DNA of 64,000 nt from Achromobacter pestifer (GTDB lineage: Bacteria; Pseudomonadota; Gammaproteobacteria; Burkholderiales; Burkholderiaceae_B). Location of the stretch: contig NZ_CP053985.1 of assembly GCF_013267355.1 (NCBI RefSeq), positions 1,054,001 to 1,118,000 on the forward strand, read 5' to 3'. The notes below the pieces were generated by a model. That model saw only the letters and a program-made list of their open reading frames with translations. It was not told the DNA's origin and did not search any database. Shown here piece after piece: positions 48,368 to 57,254 of the stretch. Every line of letters begins with the position of its first letter. Position 1 is the stretch's first letter. Both the position numbers and the translations under genes were made by a program.

Positions 48368-51300
48368 CTAGGCGGTGGCGCCAGGCGCTGCGGCGTCCTC
48401 CGCCTGGGCCAGCGCCAGTTCCCGGGCGCGCGGCGTATCGTGCGCTGCGCGGTGGTCGCGGGCGAGTACGGTGTAGACGGTGGGCAGCACGAACAGCGTG
48501 AACAGCGTGCCCACCAGCAGGCCCACCACGATGACCAGGCCCAGGCTGTAGCGGCTGTGCGCGCCCGCGCCGCTGGCGAACAGCAACGGAATCAGGCCCA
48601 TGACCATGGCCGCGGTCGTCATCAGGATGGGGCGCAGCCGGATGCGAGCGGCCTGCTCCATTGCGGTACGCCGGTCCAGCCCGTGGCTGACCTGCATTTC
48701 ATTGGCGAACTCCACCATCAGAATGCCGTGCTTGCTGATCAGGCCGATCAGCGTCACCAGCCCGATCTGCGTATAGATGTTGATGGTGGCCATGCCCAGC
48801 GCCAGCGGTATCAACGCGCCGCAGATCGACATGGGCACGCTCACCAGGATGATGAAGGGATCGCGCAGGCTCTCGTATTGCGCCGCCAGCACCAGGTAGA
48901 TCACGATGATGGCGAAGATGAAGGTAATCATCAGCGCCGAGCCTTCCTGGCTGTACTGGCGCGCGTCCGACTGCCAGTCGTAGCTGAAGCCCGCGGGCAG
49001 GAACTGGGCTTGGCCGGTCAGGAACTGCACCGCGTCGCCCATGGTGACGCCCGGCATGGGGATGGCCTGGAAGGTGGCCGCGTTGAGCTGGTTGAACTGG
49101 GTCAGCTTGTTGGGCTCCACGCCCATGGACACGGTCACGAGGTTGGACAGCGGCACCTGCGCGCCGCTGGCGCTCTTGACGTAGTAGCGCGCCAGCGACT
49201 CCGGCGAGATGCGCTGCTCGCGCAGACTCTGGGGAATGACGTCGTAGGAACGGCCGTCCATGCCGAAGCGGTTCACGTAGTTCTCGCCCACCAGCACGGC
49301 CAGCGTGTCGCCGATGGCCTTCATGGTGACGCCCAGGCTGTTGGCCTTGGCGCGGTCCACCTTCAGCTGCACCACCGGGTTGTTGTAGTCCAGGTCGCTG
49401 TCGACCACCATGAACAAACCGCTTTCACGCGCCGCCTTTTTCAAATTCTCCATGGCCTCGTAGACCACCGGATAGTCGGATGCGCTCATGATGACCATCT
49501 GCACCGGCAACCCGCCGGTGGAACCCGGCAGCGACGGCAACTGGAAGGCGAAGATGTTGCTGCCTTCGACCTGGTTCACCATGGCCTGCATATCGGCCTG
49601 GATCTGGTCGGCCGAGCGGTGGCGCTTCTCCCAGGACACGAAGTCCACGCCGCCGATGCTGTTGGACACGCCGTCGGAGCCATTGATCAGCCAGCGCCCC
49701 TGCTGTTCGGGCAGGGTCTTCATCACGTCGTCCCACTTGCGGCCGAACTTCTCCACATAGTCGATGTTGGCGTGCTGCGGCGACTTGATCGCGGTCAGCA
49801 CGGTGGACTGGTCCTCGACCGGCGCCAGCTCGCGCTGCGCGGCGTTGTAAAGGAACGGCAGGCTCGCCAGCACCGCCACGGCGATCAGTCCGGTCACCCA
49901 GCGGTGATGCAGCGAGATGTCCAGCACGCGGCCATAGGCATCGCCCAGGCGTCCGAAGAAGTGCTCGGCGCGGCGCGCCATCCAACCTTCGGAAACGCGG
50001 CTGTCCAGCAGGAACGAACTCATCACCGGCGACAAGGTCAGCGCGATGACGCCCGACACGACCACGGACCCGGCCAGGGTGAAGGCGAATTCCTTGAAGA
50101 GCGAACCGGTAAGCCCGCCCATCAGGCCGATGGGCGCGTAGACCGCCGCCAGCGTGATGGTCATGGCGATAACCGGCCCCGCCACTTCGCGCGCGCCGAT
50201 GAGGGCCGCGCGCACGGGCGACTTGCCCTCCTCGATGTGGCGGTGCACGTTTTCCACCACCACGATGGCATCGTCCACCACCAGGCCGATGGCCAGCACC
50301 ATGGCCAGCAAGGTCAGCAGGTTCACGCTGAAGCCGAACAGCGCCATGATGGCCGCCCCGCCCAGCATGGACAGCGGAATGGTCAGCACCGGAATCAGCA
50401 CGGCGCGCAAGGACCCCAGGCACAGGAAGATCACCGCCACCACGATGGCGACGGCCTCGATCAGCGTGCGCACCACGCCGTCGATGGACGCGCTGATGAA
50501 GCGGGCCAGCTCGAACGGCACCTGCACACTGGTGCCGGGCGGCAGGTTCTGCTTGATGTTGGGCAGCAGCTCGTTCAGGCGCTTGACGATCACCAGCGGA
50601 TTGCCCACCGGCGTGGCGTTCAAGCCGAAGTACACCGCCGGCTCGCCGTCCATCAGGCCGCTGGAATCGGTGGATGCGGCGCCCAGTTCCACCGTGGCCA
50701 CGTCGCCCAGGCGCACGATCGCGTCGCCCTCGCGCTTGACCACCATGTCGCGGAATTCCGCGACGTTGACCAGGTCCGTGTTGACCTGGATGTTGGACAC
50801 GACATACAAGCCCTTGGCCTGTCCCGGCGCCGCCTGCACGTTGTTGTCGCGCAGCGCGTCGGCCAGCTCGCCCGCGGAAATGCCGCGCGCCGCCATCCGG
50901 TTCGGGTCCAGCCACACCCGCATGGCCAGTTTCTGCCCGCCGTAGAGTTCCACGCTGGCCACGCCGTCGATGGACGAGAGCTGCGGCTGCACCACGCGCG
51001 ACAGATAGTCGGTCAGGGACGCCAGCGACAAAGTGCTGCTGGAAAAGCCCACATAGGCCACGGCGGTCGCCTCGCCGGCGGACTTGACCAGCACGGGATC
51101 GTAGACGTCCTGCGGCAGGCGGTACTTGACCTCGTTGACCTTGGCCATCACCTCGGTCATGGCCTTGTTGGAATCGGCGTTCAGCTTCATCCGCACCGTG
51201 ATCACGCTGCGGCCTTGCGTGGAGGAAGACGACAGGTAGTCGATGCCTTCCACCGTGGCCACGGACTGCGCAATGGGCTGGGTGACGAAGCCCTGCATCA

Positions 51301-51472
51301 GGTCGGGCGAAGCGCCCGGATACTGGGTGGTGATGGTGATGGTGGTGCTTTCGGTCAGCGGATACTGCCGCACCGGCAGGCCGCTCAGGGCCTTGATGCC
51401 CAGCAGCAGGATCAGCGTGCTGACCACCAGCGCCAGCACAGGCCGGCGCACGAAAAGATCGGTGAATTTCAT
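48368..51472 (-). CDS. RND multidrug efflux transporter, MexI-like
   Basis: A 1034-residue HAE-1 transporter. It starts MKFTDLFVRRPVLALVVS with PVRQYPLTES and SSSSTQGRSVITVRM, which I recall as typical of the MexI/VexH branch, not AcrB. Helix 4 aspartates are D400 and D401 (GLVVDDAIVVVENVHRH). It lies 16 bases behind the adaptor gene. Substrates are unknown; MexI homologues move phenazine precursors, quinolones and dyes. Confidence 0.9.
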   Translation of the reverse strand: MKFTDLFVRRPVLALVVSTLILLLGIKALSGLPVRQYPLTESTTITITTQYPGASPDLMQGFVTQPIAQSVATVEGIDYLSSSSTQGRSVITVRMKLNADSNKAMTEVMAKVNEVKYRLPQDVYDPVLVKSAGEATAVAYVGFSSSTLSLASLTDYLSRVVQPQLSSIDGVASVELYGGQKLAMRVWLDPNRMAARGISAGELADALRDNNVQAAPGQAKGLYVVSNIQVNTDLVNVAEFRDMVVKREGDAIVRLGDVATVELGAASTDSSGLMDGEPAVYFGLNATPVGNPLVIVKRLNELLPNIKQNLPPGTSVQVPFELARFISASIDGVVRTLIEAVAIVVAVIFLCLGSLRAVLIPVLTIPLSMLGGAAIMALFGFSVNLLTLLAMVLAIGLVVDDAIVVVENVHRHIEEGKSPVRAALIGAREVAGPVIAMTITLAAVYAPIGLMGGLTGSLFKEFAFTLAGSVVVSGVIALTLSPVMSSFLLDSRVSEGWMARRAEHFFGRLGDAYGRVLDISLHHRWVTGLIAVAVLASLPFLYNAAQRELAPVEDQSTVLTAIKSPQHANIDYVEKFGRKWDDVMKTLPEQQGRWLINGSDGVSNSIGGVDFVSWEKRHRSADQIQADMQAMVNQVEGSNIFAFQLPSLPGSTGGLPVQMVIMSASDYPVVYEAMENLKKAARESGLFMVVDSDLDYNNPVVQLKVDRAKANSLGVTMKAIGDTLAVLVGENYVNRFGMDGRSYDVIPQSLREQRISPESLARYYVKSASGAQVPLSNLVTVSMGVEPNKLTQFNQLNAATFQAIPMPGVTMGDAVQFLTGQAQFLPAGFSYDWQSDARQYSQEGSALMITFIFAIIVIYLVLAAQYESLRDPFIILVSVPMSICGALIPLALGMATINIYTQIGLVTLIGLISKHGILMVEFANEMQVSHGLDRRTAMEQAARIRLRPILMTTAAMVMGLIPLLFASGAGAHSRYSLGLVIVVGLLVGTLFTLFVLPTVYTVLARDHRAAHDTPRARELALAQAEDAAAPGATA

Positions 51473-51488
51473 GTTCTTCTCCGCGCCC

Positions 51489-52622
51489 TCACCGGACTTG
51501 CGCCACGGTCTGCTGCGCGGCTTCCAGCGCCACGGTGTCCTCGGCGCCGACCTCGACCGCCGCGCCGTTGTGCAGGCGCAGCTGGCCCGAGGTCACGACC
51601 TGCTCGCCCGCCTGCAAGCCTTCGGTCACGACCACGCGGCCGCGCACGCGCTCGGCCGTCTTCACGTAGGCCTGGCGCACCGTCGTGCCGGCGGACGCCT
51701 CGCCCGCCTTCGGCGGGTTCAGCACGTAGACGGAATCGCCATAGGCGCTATAGCTGACGGCAGTTTCCGGCACGGTGATCACGCCGGGACGCGCAGGCAA
51801 GCCGATCTGCCCCTGGGCGTACATGCCGGCCGCCAGCGCGCCGTCGGCGTTGGGCAGGGTCGCCTGCACGCGCACGGTGCGCGATCCTGCATCCACCTGC
51901 GGCTCCACGGTGGTGATCTGGCCTTCGAAGACCCGTCCCGCATGGGCATCCACGGTCACCGCCACCGGCTGGCCCGCGCGCAATGCGCCCATGGCCTGCT
52001 CGGGCAGGGTGATGTTGGCATACATGGCGGAAGCGTCGGTCAGCGACACCAGGGCATCTCCAGCGCGGGCGAACTGACCCAGGTTCACCCGCCGCACGCC
52101 CAGCACGCCGTCAAACGGCGCCTTGACGCGCTTCTGCTCGATCAGCGCCTGCACCCGCTTGATGTCGCCCGCCGCCTGGTCGTAGTCGGCCTGCGCCTGG
52201 TCCAGCTGTTCGCGCGTGGCGGCCTGCTGCGGCAGCAGGCGGCGGGTGCGCTCCAGCAAGGCGCGCGCATTGCGCGCCTGGGCCTGCAACCTGGCCAGCT
52301 CGCCTTGCTCGGGCGCGTCGTTCAACTGCACCAGCAACTGGCCGGCCTGGACCCGGGCGCCCGACGCGAACAGGATTCGGTCGACCCGGCCGTCCACTTC
52401 GGCCGCCACCTGTACCTGGCGCGCGGCTTCCAACGAACCGATGCCGCTCAGGGTCACGGGGAAGTCCGCCTGCCGCGCGGCGGCCACCGCGACCTTGGCC
52501 GGCGCCATGGCCCAACCGCCCTTTTGCTGCGCGCCGCCGAACTTCCAGTACAGCCCGCCTCCCGCCAGCACCACCGCCAGCGCCACGGCCCCGACGGCCC
52601 ACGCTCCTGAATTCGCCTTCAT
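51489..52622 (-). CDS. RND efflux periplasmic adaptor, MexH-like
   Basis: A 377-residue adaptor with a single N-terminal membrane anchor (AVGAVALAVVLAGGGLYW) and no lipobox. Lipoyl (AAEVDGRVDRILFASGARV), hairpin (about 105-150) and barrel domains follow. The ATG at 52622 is chosen because the longer frame from 52709 runs through a good promoter and dyad. First gene of the second RND operon. Confidence 0.9.
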   Translation of the reverse strand: MKANSGAWAVGAVALAVVLAGGGLYWKFGGAQQKGGWAMAPAKVAVAAARQADFPVTLSGIGSLEAARQVQVAAEVDGRVDRILFASGARVQAGQLLVQLNDAPEQGELARLQAQARNARALLERTRRLLPQQAATREQLDQAQADYDQAAGDIKRVQALIEQKRVKAPFDGVLGVRRVNLGQFARAGDALVSLTDASAMYANITLPEQAMGALRAGQPVAVTVDAHAGRVFEGQITTVEPQVDAGSRTVRVQATLPNADGALAAGMYAQGQIGLPARPGVITVPETAVSYSAYGDSVYVLNPPKAGEASAGTTVRQAYVKTAERVRGRVVVTEGLQAGEQVVTSGQLRLHNGAAVEVGAEDTVALEAAQQTVAQVR

Positions 52623-52642
52623 GATTGACTCGCTATTTATCA

Positions 52643-52662
52643 AAGAATGTTCTTGGATAATC
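52643..52662. promoter_or_regulatory. Overlapping dyads at the second RND promoter
   Basis: AAGAATGTTCTT (52643-52654) is a perfect dyad around TG, at the expected transcription start. GGATAATCC (52655-52663) is a second dyad directly beside it, over the -10 box. Both fit a repressor or redox-sensor operator. Confidence 0.5.
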
Positions 52663-52685
52663 CACGATATCGGGCATTTCGTCAA
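52657..52685 (-). promoter_or_regulatory. Candidate promoter of the second RND operon
   Basis: On the minus strand TTGACG (52685-52680), a 17-base spacer and GATTAT (52662-52657) lie about 35 bases before the adaptor start. The -35 box matches five of six consensus bases. Confidence 0.62.
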
Positions 52686-52754
52686 AAGGGTTAATCCAAT
52701 CCCTGGCATAGCGGCGGGCTATTGCCCGCAAGCCCCTGCGAAGCGTGTGGGCAT

Positions 52755-52782
52755 AAAAAAACCGCCAGCAAGCTGGCGGTTT
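52755..52782 (-). terminator. Intrinsic terminator of the BCCT gene
   Basis: The stem AAACCGCCAG (52759-52768) with CTGGCGGTTT (52773-52782) has a 4-base loop. On the minus strand it is followed by a run of T (complement of A 52755-52761). It ends the transporter gene and separates it from the RND promoter. Confidence 0.92.
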
Positions 52783-52799
52783 CGTTGGCTGCGGCGCGG

Positions 52800-54770
52800 T
52801 CAGGTCCGCACCATGTGCAGGTAGTGGCGGTGGCGCTCGTACTGGTCCAGGATGTCGCCGATCACCGCATCGCGGCTCCAGCCCATGATGTCGTAGTCCT
52901 GCCCGCCTTCGCGCAGATGGACCTCGGCGCGGAAGTACTTGCGCTCTTCCTCGTCGGCCGCTTCCTCGGGCGTGAGGCTGGGACGCACGAAGGCTTCCGG
53001 CTGCACGGCATAGGAAAAATCCAGGTGCTCGCCATGGGAGACTTCCATGATCACGCCCTCGTCGTTGCCGTGTTCGCGCACGTCCACTTGATAGCCCTGC
53101 TTGCGCAGCTCGTCCGCCACGTCTTCCAGCGCGGGGCGCACCACGTCGCCGATGAAGCGCTGCACATGGGCGCGGCGCGGCATCATGACCATGTTGCGCA
53201 AGCGCCGCTCCCAGGACTGTCCGCCGCGCGCGGGGCGCGACAGGGTCAGCGACTGGTAGCGGATGCCACGCTTGGTCGCGTCCAGCCTCAACGCCTTGAA
53301 CAGCCCCCACAGCGACAGCAGCAGGATGATGGAGAACGGCAGCGCGCTGGCGATTGTGGCCGTCTGCAGGGCCGTCAGGCCATCGGCCAGCAGCAGCGCG
53401 ATCGCCACCGCGCCCATCAGCACCGACCAGAAGATGCGCTGCCATACAGGCGTGCGGTCCGAGCCGCCGGAGGCCAGCAGGTCCACCACCAGCGCGCCCG
53501 AGTCGGCCGAGGTGACGAAGAACACGGCCACCATCAAAATTGCGACAATGGACAGCACCCCGCTCCAGGGCAACCGTTCGAGAAAGGCGAACAGCGCCAA
53601 GGAGGAATCGGCCTGCACCACTTCCGCCAGCCCCTGCACCTTGTCGACCAGGATCATATGGATGGCGGTATCGCCAAACACCGTCATCCAGAACAGCGTA
53701 AAACCGGCCGGCACCAGCAACACCCCAGTGACGAATTCGCGGATGGTGCGGCCGCGCGAGATGCGCGCGATGAACAGGCCCACGAAGGGCGACCAGGCGA
53801 TCCACCAGCCCCAGTAGAACAACGTCCAGCCGCCGATCCAGTCGGTGGGTTCATAGGCATAGAGGTTGAAGGTCTTGTTGACGATGTCCGACAGGTAGGC
53901 GCCGGTGTTCTGCACGAAGGTCTGGAACAGGAACACCGTGGGGCCGACCACCAGCACGAACATCAGCAGCACCGCCGCCAGCACCAGATTGGTCTCGGAC
54001 AGGATGCGGATGCCCTTGTCCAGGCCGCTGGCCACCGATAGCGTCGCCAGGCCGCAGGTGACGATGACCAGGATGATCTGCGTGGTCACGCCCACTGGAA
54101 TGCCGAACAGGTGGTTGAGGCCGCTGTTGATCTGCGCCACGCCCAGGCCCAGCGAAGTGGCCACGCCCAGCACGGTGCCGATGATGGCAAAGATGTCGAC
54201 AGCATGCCCGATGGGGCCATGGATACGGTTGCCGATCAAGGGATACAAGGCCGAGCGCAGCGTCAGCGGCAGGCCGTGCCGGTAGCTGAAAAAGGCCAGG
54301 ATCAACGCCACCACCGCGTAAATGGCCCAGGCATGCAGGCCCCAGTGGAAGAACGTGATCTTCATGGCTTCACGGGCGGCGATGGCGGTACCGCCTTCCC
54401 CCACCGGCGGCGCGATGAAGTGCATCACGGGCTCGGCCACGCCGAAGAACATCAGGCCGATCCCCATGCCGGCGGAAAACAGCATCGCGAACCAGGTGAA
54501 GTTGCGGTAGTCGGGCTCGCTATGGTCGGGCCCAAGCTTGATGTCGCCATACCGGCTGACCGCCAGGAACACCACCGCAATCAGGATGATGGCCACGACC
54601 AGAATGTAGAACCAGCTGACGTTGCCCAATATCCAGCCCTGCACGGATTCGAACAGACGTTGCGCGACCTTGGGCGCCAGGATCGCGAATCCGACCAGCA
54701 GCAGCGTGAACACGGCCGCTGGAAAGAATACGGGGCGATTGATGGTGGATGGTCGGGTTTCTGAAGTCAT
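52800..54770 (-). CDS. BCCT-family choline/betaine transporter, BetT-like
   Basis: A 656-residue sodium- or proton-coupled transporter with 12 helices. Markers are SAGMGIGLMFFGVAEP, the Trp-rich YWGWWIAWSPFVGLFIARIS in helix 8 and the following RGRTIREF. A C-terminal cytoplasmic domain of about 150 residues (from about 505) is the osmosensory extension of BetT-type proteins. AGGAG precedes the ATG at 54770. It probably takes up choline for glycine betaine synthesis, but no bet genes lie nearby. Confidence 0.9.
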   Translation of the reverse strand: MTSETRPSTINRPVFFPAAVFTLLLVGFAILAPKVAQRLFESVQGWILGNVSWFYILVVAIILIAVVFLAVSRYGDIKLGPDHSEPDYRNFTWFAMLFSAGMGIGLMFFGVAEPVMHFIAPPVGEGGTAIAAREAMKITFFHWGLHAWAIYAVVALILAFFSYRHGLPLTLRSALYPLIGNRIHGPIGHAVDIFAIIGTVLGVATSLGLGVAQINSGLNHLFGIPVGVTTQIILVIVTCGLATLSVASGLDKGIRILSETNLVLAAVLLMFVLVVGPTVFLFQTFVQNTGAYLSDIVNKTFNLYAYEPTDWIGGWTLFYWGWWIAWSPFVGLFIARISRGRTIREFVTGVLLVPAGFTLFWMTVFGDTAIHMILVDKVQGLAEVVQADSSLALFAFLERLPWSGVLSIVAILMVAVFFVTSADSGALVVDLLASGGSDRTPVWQRIFWSVLMGAVAIALLLADGLTALQTATIASALPFSIILLLSLWGLFKALRLDATKRGIRYQSLTLSRPARGGQSWERRLRNMVMMPRRAHVQRFIGDVVRPALEDVADELRKQGYQVDVREHGNDEGVIMEVSHGEHLDFSYAVQPEAFVRPSLTPEEAADEEERKYFRAEVHLREGGQDYDIMGWSRDAVIGDILDQYERHRHYLHMVRT

Positions 54771-54853
54771 GCTGCCGCTCCTTTCGCCCGAGGGTTGGAA
54801 ATTCCAGCGCGCGTCCCCCCTCAGTCCGGCCGCGCGCCGCAAGTATTACTATC

Positions 54854-54868
54854 ACGGCCAAAGGCCGT
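54854..54868. repeat. Perfect hairpin/dyad between the BCCT and VOC genes
   Basis: ACGGCC and GGCCGT flank AAA (54854-54868). It stands in the divergent intergenic region, with AT-rich TATTACTAT just before it. It could be an operator or an RNA hairpin. Confidence 0.4.
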
Positions 54869-54916
54869 CTGACAATCTGAAAGCTCAAGCCGGGCCGGCC
54901 TCAGGAGAGATATCCC

Positions 54917-55297
54917 ATGATCGATCATCTGGACCATCTGGTCCTGACCTGCACCGACCCCGACGCCACGGTGGACTTCTACACCCGGATCCTCGGCATG
55001 CGACTGGAGACCTTTGGGGAGGGCCGCCAGGCGCTGCGCTTCGGCAACCAGAAGATCAATCTGCACGTGCGCGGCCATGAATTCGAACCCAAGGCCCACC
55101 TGCCCGTCCCGGGCGCGCTGGACCTGTGCTTCATCGCCGACCGCCCGCTGGAAGCAGTGATCGCGCATCTGAACCGTGAAGGCGCCCGGATCATCGAAGG
55201 CCCGGTGCCGCGCACCGGCGCCACCGGCAAGATCCGTTCGGTCTACCTGCGCGACCCGGACCTGAATCTCATCGAAATCTCGGAACTGCTGGCCTGA
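54917..55297 (+). CDS. VOC-family protein (glyoxalase/dioxygenase fold)
   Basis: 126 residues, one VOC module of paired beta-alpha-beta-beta-beta units. Possible metal ligands are the N-terminal HLDHLVL His, H50 (NLHVRG) and the C-terminal Glu in NLIEIS. The family covers glyoxalase, dioxygenase and resistance functions, and none can be assigned here. GGAGAG lies eight bases before the start. It is divergent from the BCCT transporter. Confidence 0.82.
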   Translation: MIDHLDHLVLTCTDPDATVDFYTRILGMRLETFGEGRQALRFGNQKINLHVRGHEFEPKAHLPVPGALDLCFIADRPLEAVIAHLNREGARIIEGPVPRTGATGKIRSVYLRDPDLNLIEISELLA

Positions 55298-55315
55298 GGC
55301 CGCCTTCCGGCCGCG

Positions 55316-55939
55316 CTACTGCGGGCTGGATTCGCCAAAGACCACGCTGCGGAAGAACCCGGCCAGCACGGCCTCGGTCATTTCCGGCGTGACGGCCTGC
55401 GGGTCAAAGGCATAGCTGAACTGCATGCCGTCCGACAAGGCCAGCAGGCCCAGCGCCATCTGTTCCGGCGGCATGCGCAGCGGCGTGCCTACCCGCGCGG
55501 AAAACTGGCGGATGTATTCCGTGGTGGCTTCGCGCAATTCCCGCATGCAAGCCACGAAGCCCGCCCGGAAATCCGGATCGCGGGCCGCCTGCAGCTTGCC
55601 TTCCATCCACAGCAGGAAACAGTCGTTCTCGCGGTAATGCGTGGAGTAGTACTCCAGCACGCGGGCCTCCATCTGCGGGCGCGACTCGCCTTCTTCGAAG
55701 ATGGCGCGCATATCGCTCATCACGCTTTCGTGATCGCGCCTGAGCAACTGCAGGAACAGTTCGGACTTGCTGGTGAAGTTGGAATAAAAGGCCCCGCGCG
55801 TGTAGCCCGCCTGCTCGGCGATGTCCTCCACGCTGGTGGCCACGAATCCCTTGGCAAGAAAAATCGATTGCGCAGCGTCGAGCAGACGCTGGCGCGTCTG
55901 GTCACGGCTTTGCTCTCGCGTAAGGCGGACTTTTGACAT
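55316..55939 (-). CDS. TetR-family regulator of the third RND operon
   Basis: 207 residues with an N-terminal HTH (LLDAAQSIFLAKGFVATSVEDIAEQAGYTRGAFYSNF) and a TetR C-terminal domain. It is divergent from the third RND operon across 130 bases that hold two strong dyads, so it is most likely its local repressor. Inducers are unknown. It converges with the VOC gene across 18 bases. Confidence 0.87.
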   Translation of the reverse strand: MSKVRLTREQSRDQTRQRLLDAAQSIFLAKGFVATSVEDIAEQAGYTRGAFYSNFTSKSELFLQLLRRDHESVMSDMRAIFEEGESRPQMEARVLEYYSTHYRENDCFLLWMEGKLQAARDPDFRAGFVACMRELREATTEYIRQFSARVGTPLRMPPEQMALGLLALSDGMQFSYAFDPQAVTPEMTEAVLAGFFRSVVFGESSPQ

Positions 55940-55969
55940 GGCGCGAGTTTAGCATTCGCGAGTATTTCA

Positions 55970-55985
55970 GATTCAATATTGAATC
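55970..55985. promoter_or_regulatory. Perfect 16-bp palindrome, TetR operator candidate 1
   Basis: GATTCAATATTGAATC is fully symmetrical. It covers the candidate -35 of the RND operon, and its other half supplies TTGAAT on the opposite strand, so one site could block both divergent genes. Confidence 0.65.
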
Positions 55986-56008
55986 CAGATTCATACCTGT
56001 ATTAAAAT
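55979..56008 (+). promoter_or_regulatory. Candidate promoter of the third RND operon
   Basis: TTGAAT (55979-55984), an 18-base spacer and TAAAAT (56003-56008) lie about 60 bases before the adaptor start. Each element falls in one of the two dyads. Confidence 0.55.
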
Positions 56009-56013
56009 ACAGG
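55996..56013. promoter_or_regulatory. Perfect 18-bp dyad, TetR operator candidate 2
   Basis: CCTGTATT and AATACAGG are perfect 8-bp arms around AA. It covers the candidate -10 box. It is 27 bases centre to centre from the first palindrome. Confidence 0.6.
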
Positions 56014-56069
56014 CCCAATGGGGCCGGATCCGGCCTGTCTCAGCCACTTTCAGCGCCGCGAGGTGTTAC

Positions 56070-57254
56070 GTGAATTTCCCTGGCCCTGCCGCGCGCGCTG
56101 CGGCGGCCGCCCCTGCGGCGCCGCTTTCGCCCTCCTTCCGTTCCCGCCCTTGGCCGCGCCTGTTGTCGCTGCCTGCCGCCGCAGCCGTCGCGTTGCTGCT
56201 CGCCGCTTGCGGCCGCAACGAGACGCCCCCGCCCGCGCCGCGTCCGGTGGTCGCCATGCCCGCCCAAGCTGACGAACGCCTGCCGGCCTGGACCTTGCCG
56301 GGCGAAGTGCAGGCCCGCTACAGCACGCCGCTGTCGTTCCGCGTGGGCGGCAAGATCATCGAACGCCAGGTCCGCCTGGGCGATACCGTCGCGCCTGGGC
56401 AGACCGTCGCCAAACTGGATCCAGCCGACGCCGCCAAGAATGCGGCCAGCGCCCGCGCGCAGCTGTCGGCGGCCCAGCATCAACTGGACTATGCGCGCCA
56501 GCAGCTGGACCGCGACCGTGCCCAGGCCCGCGAAAACCTGATCGCCGCGACCCAGCTGGAACAGACGCGCAACGCCTACGCCGCGGCGCTGGCGCAACGC
56601 GACCAGGCGCAACAGCAGGCGGCGCTGGCAGCCGACCAGCTCAAATACACCACGCTGCAGGCCGACCACGCCGGCGTCATCACCGCGGAACAGGCGGACA
56701 CCGGGCAGAACGTGGCGGCGGGCGACGCGGTCTACAACCTGGCATGGTCCGGCGACATCGACGCCATCTGCGACGTGCCGGAAAGCGTGCTGGCGGGCCT
56801 GGCCATCGGCCAGCGCGCCAGCGTCACGCTTGGCCCCCTGCCCGGCCAGACGTTTTCCGCCGTGCTGCGCGAGATCGCGCCGGCCGCGGATCCGCAAAGC
56901 CGCACCTATCGCACCAAGCTCACGCTGGAATCCCCGCCCCCGGAGGTGCGCCTGGGCATGACGGCCAACATCAGCTTCGACAACCGCTCTGGCGAAAGCC
57001 TGACGACCTACACCGTGCCGGCCACCGCGCTGTTCCATGACGGCCCCTCGCCCGCCGTGTGGATCGTCAAGCCGGACGCCGACACGCTGGAGCTGCGCCG
57101 CGTCGAAGTGCTGCGCTACGACGCCCGCACCGTGACCCTGTCCAAGGGCTTGCAGGCCGGCGAACGCGTGGTCTGGCAAGGCGTGCACACGGTGGCCGCC
57201 GGCGAAAAAGTCCGCGCCGTGCCGCCGCTGCACCCCGAGGATTTCGCCTCATGA
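56070..57254 (+). CDS. RND efflux periplasmic adaptor (third set)
   Basis: A 394-residue membrane-fusion lipoprotein that starts at a GTG. A long Ala/Pro-rich N-terminus precedes the lipobox LAAC (C47), so the true start may be later. The lipoyl half FRVGGKIIERQVRLGD, an alpha-hairpin (about 130-190) and the barrel domain follow. Its stop overlaps the transporter start (ATGA). Confidence 0.87.
   Translation: MNFPGPAARAAAAAPAAPLSPSFRSRPWPRLLSLPAAAAVALLLAACGRNETPPPAPRPVVAMPAQADERLPAWTLPGEVQARYSTPLSFRVGGKIIERQVRLGDTVAPGQTVAKLDPADAAKNAASARAQLSAAQHQLDYARQQLDRDRAQARENLIAATQLEQTRNAYAAALAQRDQAQQQAALAADQLKYTTLQADHAGVITAEQADTGQNVAAGDAVYNLAWSGDIDAICDVPESVLAGLAIGQRASVTLGPLPGQTFSAVLREIAPAADPQSRTYRTKLTLESPPPEVRLGMTANISFDNRSGESLTTYTVPATALFHDGPSPAVWIVKPDADTLELRRVEVLRYDARTVTLSKGLQAGERVVWQGVHTVAAGEKVRAVPPLHPEDFAS

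Noticed and set aside
48338..51757. About 1100-codon plus-strand frame opposite the MexI-like gene
   Set aside because: His/Arg/Gln-rich antisense frame; the minus-strand transporter has all RND motifs.
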